The position numbers and the translations under genes are program-made. Shown piece after piece: positions 1 through 9,096 of a DNA stretch of 23,396 nt. Within the stretch, counting starts at the first letter, position 1. The number at the start of each line of letters is the position of its first letter. This stretch comes from Klebsormidium nitens (Eukaryota > Streptophyta > Klebsormidiophyceae > Klebsormidiales > Klebsormidiaceae). The stretch covers positions 1 to 23,396 of the forward strand of contig DF237874.1 of the NCBI GenBank assembly GCA_000708835.1, given 5' to 3'. Below the pieces are notes generated by a model. It worked only from the letters and a program-made list of their open reading frames with translations, was not told where the DNA came from and did no database searches.

Positions 1-520
1 GGTTGGCCCCATACTTTGGTAGTACGGTAATGCCGAAAAGCTGACATTGCTGACATGACGGCGGGCTGTACTTGGAGCGTACATGTGTACTTTTCGGTCC
101 GTCCGGGTGTACTTTTGGAAAGTTCTGAAATGTACCGACCTTCCAAAAGGTCCTAGTATCGATTCCCACCATCGACCATCAAATTTCCTTTTTTTCGGCA
201 TTACTTTGCAATTGTTTAAAAAAGTGCCAGGATTGGCCCCACCTGATCCTGCGAACGCCCCCTTGCTTGGATACAAAGCCGTCGATAAGAGCGAAAGCGT
301 TCCACATCGACGGCCAGAACAGGGCTTGCGCTGCCACGTCGACTATCTTCCATTCATACAGCGGAATCTGAATGATAGCACTGGGCAAAGTAAGGGCTTC
401 GGAGAATTACCGGCGGCGTAGTATATAATCCCCGAGGATTTTGAAGCAGGGTGTTGGGGGACTCGCTGTGCCATGAGGGTGCTCGGAGTGTTCCGCTCGG
501 CCGTTTGAAGCCCTCCGTAC
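1..520. other. Noncoding stretch with foldback repeats
   Basis: No open frame here resembles a protein. The stretch contains two nested inverted repeats. The outer pair is a 13-base word at 27-39 whose reverse complement lies at 192-204. The inner pair is a 9-base word (CTTTTGGAA) at 112-120 with its complement at 141-149. Such nested complementarity fits a small foldback or MITE remnant, but no target duplication is visible. Confidence 0.4.
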
Positions 521-580
521 GCCGCCGCAAGCGGCGGCGAGTTGGGGGGCAAGCCCCCCAACTCAGCCCCTTCGGGGCTG
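521..580. repeat. Cluster of three consecutive perfect hairpins
   Basis: Three stem-loops abut one another. Stem 521-528/531-538 is 8 bp with an AA loop. Stem 540-550/553-563 is 11 bp with an AA loop and a G6/C6 core. Stem 564-570/574-580 is 7 bp with a TTC loop. All pairs are perfect Watson-Crick. A C-rich run follows at about 585-591. This style of back-to-back GC-rich palindrome is known from green algal organelle intergenic DNA, so an organelle-derived insertion is possible. I see no organelle gene beside it. Confidence 0.8.
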
Positions 581-636
581 AAAACCCCCCCAACACACCG
601 AATATTTTTTAAAGAGAGAGAAGCGTGTATCTCATC

Positions 637-740
637 GGTCAGATGGCCGAAGCGGTCTAAGGCGCCAGCTTCAGGAGACATTGTCTCAGAACATTTGCTG
701 GTCTTCGAGAGAGGGCTTACGTTTGAAATGTTCTCCGCCG
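637..740 (+). pseudogene. Degenerate tRNA-Leu copy
   Basis: Bases 637-701 almost duplicate the intact tRNA-Leu at 889-950. They match the acceptor 5' strand, the D arm (with one extra A in the D loop), the anticodon arm with CAG, and most of the anticodon intron. Beyond the anticodon stem the similarity fades. The variable arm is altered, the T arm near 716-733 no longer pairs, and there is no 3' acceptor strand complementary to GGTCAGA. The eight bases before both copies are identical (ATCTCATC), so the duplicated unit includes 5' flank. It is very unlikely to give a functional tRNA. Confidence 0.8.
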
Positions 741-888
741 TCGATTAGAGTCGGATGCCTGTAATTTTGCGATCGTGTCCATCCGTTAGCGATTTGCCGA
801 TCGGACGGCGCCGGCGACAGGGACGGCTCTTACTGATGGTTTTTTTGGCATTAATTTATGTATTTTATTTGGAACCTTACATCTCATC

Positions 889-990
889 GGTCAGATGGCC
901 GAGCGGTCTAAGGCGCCAGCTTCAGGAGACATTGTCTCAGAGTTTGCTGGTCCTCTTCGGGGGGCGTGGGTTCAAATCCCACTCTGGCCA
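889..990 (+). tRNA. tRNA-Leu(CAG), intron-containing
   Basis: The full cloverleaf can be folded by eye. The acceptor GGTCAGA (889-895) pairs with TCTGGCC (983-989), with one T-G wobble, and A990 is the discriminator. The D stem is GCC/GGC. The anticodon stem is CCAGC (916-920) with GCTGG (946-950). The anticodon CAG lies at 923-925. A long class II variable arm (951-965) is typical of tRNA-Leu. The T arm is GTGGG-TTCAAAT-CCCAC (966-982). An intron of about 18 nt (927-944) follows position 37, the canonical site. B-box and A-box sequences are intact. CCA is not encoded, as expected for a eukaryotic nuclear gene. It decodes CUG. Confidence 0.93.
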
Positions 991-1003
991 TCATCTGGAT
1001 TTC

Positions 1004-1008
1004 TTTTT
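1004..1008 (+). terminator. Probable RNA polymerase III terminator of tRNA-Leu
   Basis: A run of five T residues begins 14 nt after the discriminator base of the tRNA gene. Four or more T residues just downstream is the usual Pol III stop signal. Confidence 0.6.
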
Positions 1009-1879
1009 GGAGCAGCTCAGTCTCAATTTGCACTTGCGCATGAATTCCCCGCCCTTTTTCTTGCAATTTAAATCGGGGGGGCTGCCGCCTCCCCGCTCCC
1101 TCCTCTGGAGGTCTTAGCGTCGTTGCACGAAAGTGGACCATAATTAAGTCAAAAGGGGCTTCAGCCTTCAGGCTAATAGTAATGTCATCATTTTTGGGCG
1201 GCTCCGACGCAACAAGGGCGACAAATATAAGCATGAACAAGAAGCTGCCAGTCGCTTGATCACCTCGTCATTTGTTGCTTTGTATGTTTTGTAACGTACG
1301 TTTCCAACAGCGGTATCGCTCTCTGCATTCATTCCAAGCAGCAATGATCATGGTGAATCCATGATTTCATCGTCTCAACATGCAAGTGGTTCTCACAGTT
1401 CAATGTCTCGAAAGTAAATGAGTTGTTCCTTACGGATAAATGACTCCGGGCTTATGTACATAAAGTGGTAATCGGTTAAACGGCCAACAAGCGCGTCCCA
1501 GCCGGGCGGATGAAATATAAGGCAAAATAGAGCGATTGCTCATAAGCTAGGCTAGCACGGTACCCAATTATGGCCGAAGTATAGTGAGTGAGGGGCATCT
1601 ATTCTAGCGGCCCGGCCCCGGCCACGGCCCACCGTTCAATCGTAGACATGCAAACAGCATAGACTCGCCGAGTACAGATCCTAACCAATAATAGAGTTGT
1701 TCCGAAGCGAGACTTGAATGTTGGTATCTTATATAACTGTGCAGTATGCGCACCAGATAGCTACAGCCGTCGGATTTGACATGGCCGCCTGGACCGCGCC
1801 ATGAAAATCCCAGCAGAAGTGAGAAGCCCATGTTGTATATGATCTTTGGACGGTGATCATGGCTTGCTTGGTACATGTG
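1009..1879. other. Intergenic, no gene seen
   Basis: Open frames here are short, lack recognisable motifs and have no splice-linked partners. I see no RNA gene, tandem repeat or transposon end in this stretch. A short G/C-rich run lies near 1610-1635. Confidence 0.5.
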
Positions 1880-2230
1880 CTAGGCCGGTGCACTAGGAGC
1901 AATCCGACAACGTTGAGAAAGAGAGGCTCTTGCCCTTCTACCCATTAACAATGCCGACCAAGCTTTCGCAACAAGCAGTCCCACAGAAGGGTAATGATGT
2001 TTTTGTCCCCTATGTTGCACCCTATGTTGCCAACCTGACAAGCCGTTCCTGTCATTGTAGAGTGGCGAAACGTCTTCAACATTCTTGAAACCCGCTTCAA
2101 TTAGCATGCAAGCCAGGTTCCTTCCATAAAACTCGTCGCTCCAAAGCTCAGTAGACTTCATCAATGTGTACACAGGAGCAGGCAATCTCTGCAAATCGAA
2201 AGACGTCGTGTCATGTTTACGATCCTGCAA
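1880..2230 (-). pseudogene. Orphan exon resembling the C-terminal part of a SAM-dependent methyltransferase
   Basis: A good acceptor (pyrimidine tract then TTGCAG) on the minus strand precedes base 2224 and opens a frame running to a stop at 1880. Residues encoded by 2182-2030 read like the late part of UbiE/Methyltransf_11-type enzymes. The pieces PAPVYTLMKSTELWSDEFY and LIEAGFKNVEDV match the helix and strand after the active-site fold, where these enzymes carry a STEPxxDEY then an xxAGFxxV motif. The catalytic SAM-binding part (motif I, GxGxG) is not encoded upstream. The next upstream minus-strand sequence is the J-protein terminator at 2361. The simplest reading is a gene fragment or relic. 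An alternative 3' exon of an unseen transcript is possible. The family call rests on memory of the motif only. Confidence 0.35.
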
Positions 2231-2360
2231 GAGATTATTTTACTAGGGTCATGCAATTCACATGACCATCGTCATGCCCATCAAACACTTTCTTTGACTA
2301 ACATGTAATCTTTATGGGAACGAGTCATATCGAACTCACCATCTAGGTGCATACAACTCA

Positions 2361-3986
2361 CTAGCTGTATGCCCCCGTTTTCAAGGCATCGTAGGCCGTT
2401 GCAGCCTCCTTGAACCTCTCCTCAGCATCCGCCTTAGATCTCTCCAAGTGGCGATCTGGGTGCCACTTGAGCGCCTGCTTTCTGAACGCCTCCTTGACGA
2501 CCGCCACTGTCAACGGCCCACTCTGGGGCAGACCGAGACACGTCCGATGGGGACATTCTCTCTCCTGTTCAGCGGTTTCGTAATCGGTTGTACCTCGTGA
2601 TCGAGAACGCGCCTTGCGTGACCGCTGTTCTCGACCTGCAAAGAGGAAGTTTGTCAGCAAGCCCCCTGGCGGAGCTGCGATGAGCTTACAAGTTCGCACG
2701 TAGAACCTCTTCTGTGCTTGAGGGCTTTGAAATAGCTTAAGTGTGACATATTCGAACCAGAGCGGAAAGTTCATATTGCCACAATGAATTACGCACTCCC
2801 TAAAAGAGATTGCTTCAGCTACTCTAGCCTGTGACCATGCAGTAAACAGCACCACAAAAACAATGAGAGGCTGAATGAATCATTGAAGGAATCTGTGGCG
2901 GCCGTAATGCCCCACCTATGTCCTCCTCCTCCTCCTCTCCAAAGTGCTGTCCCCCGAACACCTTCTCCCAAAAGTCGTCAAGGTCCATGTCAACCCAGGT
3001 CTTGGCATATGTGCGAGAGCTGCCGGGCTCCCACTGTTCCCACGCCGCAGACCACTGGGCATCCCGATCACGCCGCGATTGGCGGGCGCGCCTCCTTTGA
3101 GAAGCATTAAACACCTCGGAGGTGAAGAACGCTTGGCCGCCACTGAAGATGTAGGTGAAACCCTGGGTTGGGACGAAGACACTTCAGTCGGATCCTGCCC
3201 ACTATCGAAAACGTGCAAGGTTTGAAATGCGTTAACATTTAGGCAATGTCTGCAAATGCTGAGCAGATGGCAAGACGAAATTCGAGCACTTTCCAACCTT
3301 GTTAGGAGTATAAAGCTAGTGCCAAAGCTTGGCCACTTACTTGGTCTGTGGAGGTCTGGCCGTTGCACCAGTCCCGCCACTCATTAAGTTTGGCCTTGGC
3401 CTCCATCCTCTTCTGCTTCTTGTGAGAACCCTTGTTGTTCACCTGCGCAAAAACAGAGCCGTGGGCAGATGCAAAGCGCTGCGGAGTGGCGAAAAGGCTG
3501 AAAACTGTTCTTAAGTTCTCAAACAGGTTCTGCTGACAGCCGCTGATGCAAGTGCAGCACAATAGCCAAGGAGTTCGAGCAGTTGATGAGTACAACAGTT
3601 GTCGACGTCTCTCTGCCGACATCAATGGTCAATGGGGAACAAGGAGAATTGGCTCAGCGTACGGACCTTTTTCTTTTTGTCTTCTGTCTGCCCCGATCCA
3701 GTGTTTGCCTGAAGAAGAAGAGCGAAAAACGATGATAAGATTTGTGCAGGAAAGACAGCCACTGGACAAAAGCTTGTACGAAATCCGAATTGGCAAAGCA
3801 ATTACTGGGTCTGGGGTGGGAAGCGGGGCACAAAAGTGGGAAAACCCTTACCTTCTTGGGCTTGGCTGCGACGGGTGGGGTGGAATGGAAGCCCTGCTTT
3901 CGCACACCGGCTGATGCCTCGCAAACTGGAGCATACGAAAACATGCAACTAGATGCTCTACGCAGCCACAATTGGGACGCCTGCAT
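2361..3986 (-). CDS. Mitochondrial-type J-domain (DnaJ-like) co-chaperone, about 6 exons
   Basis: Model exons (minus): 3852-3986, 3667-3708, 3341-3442, 3162-2916, 2690-2818, 2361-2635, giving about 309 aa. The N-terminus (MQASQLWLRRASS...) is rich in R/S/A, lacks acidic residues early, and has a plant-like presequence cleavage context at RKQGF|HS, so mitochondrial import is inferred. The middle is basic then acidic: KKQKRMEAKAKL, WRDWCNG, then FWEKVFGG and a run of five E. The last exon carries a C-terminal J domain (LGLPQSGPLTVAVVKEAF, then ALKWHPDRH with the HPD tripeptide that stimulates Hsp70 ATPase, then a helix III-like ERFKEAATAYDAL). This layout is typical of plant single-J proteins without zinc-finger or CTD. 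The 54-nt intron 2636-2689 has strong sites and restores frame (C from T|GT). The junction between exons 4 and 5 (2916/2818) is uncertain; acceptors at 2829 and 2800 compete. The start at 3986 was chosen because it creates the presequence. Confidence 0.75.
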
Positions 3987-6011
3987 GTCCTCTCCGGATG
4001 CAGTTGAGAACAAGAGCGCCCCTCGCCCTGCAGCTGGGCGCCTGCACCTGCGACCATTGTCCATTGCTGGTGCAGCATCAGTGCATCGTTCTGCCACCTC
4101 TTCCGTTTCAACCAGGCCGTTCCGGACCATGTTGGCTGGACTGCAAAGATCCGGCACAGCAGCATCGGGGCAGGCCTCACGCACAAACCACAGCCCAGGT
4201 CTACAAGAGCGGCTCAGAGTGGCGGCGCCCGCTTGGCTCCCGGTGCACAGCGCAGCCCACCAGCCACGGCCCACCATAATCAACAGGTACAAATGATCGC
4301 CTCAATGCCAGCCGGCTGCATGAGCCACCACTATAACTTGCGGTGCGCAAACCTGACCAAGGGGAGAGACGGGTGCACAGCCAACCATTGAACGCATGAG
4401 CCTGATGTCAATGAGGAATCCGCAGCATTGCACCACATTGCACAGTCCTAGGATCATTCAGCAGGGCCCCGCGGGCTCGTCGACGTCGGAAGGCGCCGTT
4501 GCGGCCGCCCGCGCCTCGACCATCTAGGAATCAGGATACTGAGCGCAGACTCACTCACCGGACGGCTCAATTTTCTTTGGTAATGGTTGAAAACGCGCGC
4601 CGTGCCTAGATAGCAACTCGTCAGACTGAGCGGTGCGGTCCGATCACTGCGCAGTGCGGTGCCAGCCTTGCTCCAACCGAAACCGTCCGATCAAAACAGC
4701 ATTTGCAACTTGCCGTCGATGGGCCTGGTTTTGACAGTCGAACTCGCCGAGTTTCACGGAATTCCTAGCCCCGCTGGCAAGTTGCGCCAGGTGGGTCGTG
4801 CTCACATCGCAAAATCTGGACACACGCGAGATCGCAATCTGATCAATCATCAAACCGTTCTCACCTTCCTCCCACTTTGCCATGGTGCTTCCAGAATCTG
4901 CCAATGCTTGGGCCATGGCTTCCTCACCATCCTAGGGTACCTAATCTTACAATTGCAAAGCTTTGCGTGAGCCCTACGGTACCTGCTGTAATTGAGCTTG
5001 AGCCTTGAGGTGCTGTAGAATCACAGTCAGCTTGTCCGAACACCGCAAGTGCGGTCCAAGTGTGTTGAGATTTGTGCCGTGTTAAAACAGGCTGTCTCAA
5101 GCCCTGGGGAGCAATGTTAGCTGCCAGATCCTGTGTGTAGTGAGGATGCCAATGGTGAAGAAGAGGCGCAGAGCACTTTGGTGCAGCCCCAGGCTGCCCA
5201 ACTGCCGACACATGATCATGATGAGTACGGTGTAATCCTGGGGGAATTGTACCAGGTGAGCTCCCATGAGCAGCATCACGACTACGCTGAGTTTGGTTGA
5301 CCTGAATTGCATGGGTCCATTGGGCAAAAGGCAAGACCTGAATGGCATTCTGAGGGCGTCAGCTGGGAGGGGCTAAGAAGTGCTTTGCAATGCCTGCATG
5401 AGGTCAAGTGCGAGGGTGCAAACCACTGACACTGCCTAAGAGTGCTTGATGGATTATCTACTTGGCTCTCTCTTTTGCCTGGTGATTCTTGCCTGCATTT
5501 GGTCAAGAGGAGGTGTATGGCTAAGCACATTCGAGCAAAAATAGATTTGCTCGACTTCACGGGATCTCGCTCTGCAGTGCAATTCCCCTTGTGAATCCAA
5601 CACGATGCCTGACGGTGCCTAATTCAAAGCCCCAAAGTTAGTCTAGTCAGCCGGCATTTGTGTGGTGCTCAAAATTGCAACAGCCGTGTTCTTAGCCATC
5701 CAATATACTGAGACTGCGCGGTTTGGGAAACTCTTTGCAGGCAAGTGCTTGAGGACTAGGCTGCTGCGACCTACATACATGTCCTCACTTCCGTTTGCAA
5801 AGCACTTGATTGGAGCGGACGGATTACCGGCAGTCGTTAGCTGCAGTGCTGCGGCCCTGGCTGGTGAATGCCACCTTGTTTTCTGGCGCGCTGGGTTGGA
5901 GGTCCAACAGTCGAGTCAGTAAAGTGCCCCTCCCTTGCAATTTTGGAGATCTGGTCTTGAAAGGGTTGCCCTAGGCCCAAAGGGGCAGTTTGCCCCCTGC
6001 GCCGCGGTGGC
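3987..6011. other. Divergent intergenic region between J-protein and PP2C genes
   Basis: About 2 kb separates the two start codons and should hold both promoters and 5' UTRs. Open frames of up to roughly 130 codons occur but have no recognisable domains and mirror one another on both strands, so I did not call them. No clear TATA box, repeat or transposon end was seen. UTR introns cannot be excluded. Confidence 0.45.
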
Positions 6012-9000
6012 ATGGGCAACAGCCTGACCTCCCGCAGCAGCGGGGAGCCCCACCGCCTGGAGGCCAGCATCTTCCGCAAGGGCGAGCACTCGCGGCGCGG
6101 CGTCAAAGTGGGGGGGCTCAAAGTGAGTGTCCAGGAGGCCCCCGAGTACCCGGACGAGCCGGAGCTTGAGAACGACCTCAATGTCAGCTTTGGCTACCAC
6201 TGCCGCACCTACTCGGATGCCGATGGGGGGGCGCTCTCCAAGAGCTTTGGCGAATCGTCCAGTTCGGCGCTGGGCGGCAGCACGCCCGACTCGTTCAAGG
6301 ACATGTCGCCCCTGGGTGTGGCGCCCTACCCCGGCGCGGGGGACGGGTGGAAGCGCAGCCGCAAGCACGGGTCGTTCTCGTCGCTGGCAGGCGCCGCGCT
6401 GGGGGCCAACACGACGCTGGGCAACACAACGCTGGCTCACGGCAGCGTCCCCAACCTGGACTCCCCGCGCACCTTCCGCAAGCTGGGCTCCGGCGCGCTC
6501 TCCGTCTCCAGCTTTGCCACCAGCACCCACTCCAGCAGCTCGTCATCGGGCTCCGGCCCCTTTGCTTTCAAAACTGCGTCCTCTCCCAGCCCCCCCCTGC
6601 CCTCCATCCTGGACGATGCGGGGTGGCCGCGCGGCGGGGGCGGGCCGCACAGCTCGAGCGCCCCCAGCCTGGCCAAGCACGCCAGCTTCTTGCATGCCAG
6701 CGACCTCCAGATGGCGGGCGGCTGCGCGGGGGAGGACCGCGTGATGGCCGTGTGCAGCGAGGAGAACGGGTGGCTCTTCTGCGGGGTGTATGACGGCTTC
6801 AACGGCAGGGACGCCGCAGACTACCTGGCAGCCAACCTGTGAGTGCCAAGGGAAAAAGGGAGGCGGAGGGAAGGGGGGAAAAGCGAAGCGAAGGGGGGAG
6901 AGCGGATGAGTGCATTCATATGCACCACGTATGGCACCCGATGATGTGGTGACGTGCAATGTGGTGCTGCTCCACGTACTTTCTTCTTCAGACGCGGAGT
7001 GCCAGGCGCTTTTGTCAACCGCCCAACACCCCTGGTGCATTGTGGGCATTTAGCACGGCGTAGGTTCCCCTTGAAGTGCTGATGCAGCTTGTTTGCAGCA
7101 GCTCCTTGCTAGGAACTCTGGTGATGATAGCGGAGGCGGGCTGGCATGCATGCACCCTGGTTGCTAAGGTTGCTCACCCCTTGTTGCTGGTGTGCAGGTA
7201 TGAGAACATCTGCATGCAGCTGCGCCTGCTGGAGTGGCGGCTGCAGCACGACCAAGGGGGGGCCGAGGCCCCGCTGGTTGGGGGCCGCATCTGGCAGCAC
7301 ACGTGCTCCCACGCCGGCTCCCGGGGGGGCGCGGACGAGGGGGACGCCGACACTGCCGATGTGCTTGCAAGTGTTGACATAAATGTGACGGGGCTGGAGC
7401 TAGAAAGCAAGGCAGGCAAGAAGGCTGGCCGGGAGGGCGGGGTCAGCATACCCCCCGCAAGCAGCACGTACGGGCGCTGCGCCACGGCCCCTAAAGCAAT
7501 CGGGGGCCTGCCACGCATTGCTGAGGGGAAGCGGCGCTCCGTGTCCCCCTGGAACGGCGGTCGGCCCGGTACCAGCCTGGCGCGCAGCCTCAGCGACGTG
7601 GCCTTTCCACGCTCGCCCAAACGCGCGGCAGCGCCCACCCGCTGTGAGGCGTGTGTGGCCGCGGAGACTCTGCGGGCACAGGGAGGGCCCGACGGGGCAG
7701 CAGCGAGCAGCAGGGGGAAGGGGGGGCTGGGGGCGGGGCAGGTGTGAGCGAGGAGGCGTTCCGGGGGGGGGTGGTGCGCGGACTGGTGAAAGCACTGGCG
7801 GCGACGGAATCGGACTTCATGGACACGGTGGAGCTGGAGATGGACGAGCGGCCGGACCTGGTGATGGTGGGCAGCTGCGTGCTGGCGTGCCTGATGCACG
7901 GGCAGCACCTGTACGCGCTCAACCTGGGGGACAGCCGCGCCGTGCTCGCCACGCGGGGGGGCGGCAGCGGGGTGGGCTGCTGCGACGAGGGGTGCTGCGC
8001 GGTGCAGCTGACGCAGGACCACAAGGTGGCTGACGTCGACGAGCGCGACCGGCTGCTCGGGGAGCACCCCGATGACGACACCACCATCTGGAACGGGCGA
8101 GTCAAGGGCAAGCTCGCCGTCACGCGCGCCTTTGGGGCCGGCTACCTTAAAAAGGTGCGCAAACGGAGGACCTTTGGCCGACTCTGCGGCCTTGCTTTCG
8201 ATTGAGGCTGGTATGGGGACGGGGCGTCAATGTCGTAGGCCTCTGCATTCGCTGGATTCCAATGGTCAACCGATTCCCATCCAGGTGTATTTTCAATTTG
8301 ACATGGAGGACGAACGGAGGGCCAGAACGAGCGTTCTGGTGTGCCAGGGCCCTATCGCCAGCATGCAGCACGGCCGCTTGCTGGCCACCCCTTCTGCGGC
8401 GCTGACTGTGCGTGCCCAATTGTGCTTTGCTGCAGAAGAAGATGAACGACGCGCTGATGGGCATCCTGCGCGTGTCGGATCTGGAGAGCCCGCCGTACAT
8501 CAGCACGCAGCCGTGGGTGCACGTGCATGCGGTGACGCCCGCGGACCGCTTCGTGCTGCTCTCCAGCGACGGCCTCAACGACTTTTACACCAACCAGGAG
8601 GCCGTGCACGAGGTCTGCCGCTTCACCGCGGCGCACCCCGACGCCGACCCCGCCAAACACCTCCTCGAACAGCTCCTGGCCAGGGCCGCCGACAAAGCAG
8701 GTGAGGGCGGCCGCAGGCGCCTAAATTTCTCGGGTTGAGATGATTAGAGTGTCGGCCAAGGATTACACCACCATAGCAACAAGGATCGAACTTGAAAGTG
8801 AGGTGTCGGTTGACGATCAGACAGGATTCGGTCTGGTTCTTGCGCGGATGTGAGTTCTTCGCCCTCTGCCAGCGTGTGCTTGCAGGGCGGACACGGACGA
8901 GGGCTGTCTTCGTAGAATCTGACGTTGAGCGTGCTCCTGTTGCGTGTGATTGGCAGGCCTGACGGTGGAGCAGCTGAAGAACGTGCCCAGTGGGCGGCGG

Positions 9001-9096
9001 CGTAAGTATCATGACGACATCACGATCGTCATCATCATGTTGCAGCCGGGGAACATGAAGACGTCGTCCGCATCGACGTTAAACGGCCATGTATGA
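6012..9096 (+). CDS. Protein phosphatase 2C, POLTERGEIST/PLL-like, 5 exons
   Basis: Exons 6012-6838, 7198-7643, 7742-8154, 8436-8700 and 8957-9096 give 696 aa with all phases consistent. It is a Mg/Mn-dependent Ser/Thr phosphatase. The start MGNSLTS is a classic N-myristoylation context, as in plant POL/PLL phosphatases that act at the plasma membrane. A Ser/Gly-rich N-terminal extension covers residues 1 to about 240. The catalytic domain begins at [16 protein letters not shown]; metal-binding D261-G262 lies in [12 protein letters not shown] low-complexity insert follows (about 300-425). Next come [89 protein letters not shown] (metal D607) and [15 protein letters not shown] (D670/D671). All metal ligands that I can recognise are present. 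The apparent frame break near 7747 is explained by a 98-nt intron, 7644-7741. It converges with DRG2 downstream. Confidence 0.93.

Noticed and set aside
521-580. Hairpin cluster as a CRISPR array or bacterial terminator
   Set aside because: The three stems differ in sequence, there are no spacers, and the surroundings are eukaryotic.
4644-5560. Several 80-140 codon frames between the J-protein and PP2C genes
   Set aside because: They overlap on both strands, have no domain-like pattern and no splice-linked continuation.
7174-8067. Minus-strand frame (297 codons) opposite PP2C exons
   Set aside because: It is antisense to conserved phosphatase motifs and has no recognisable domain.
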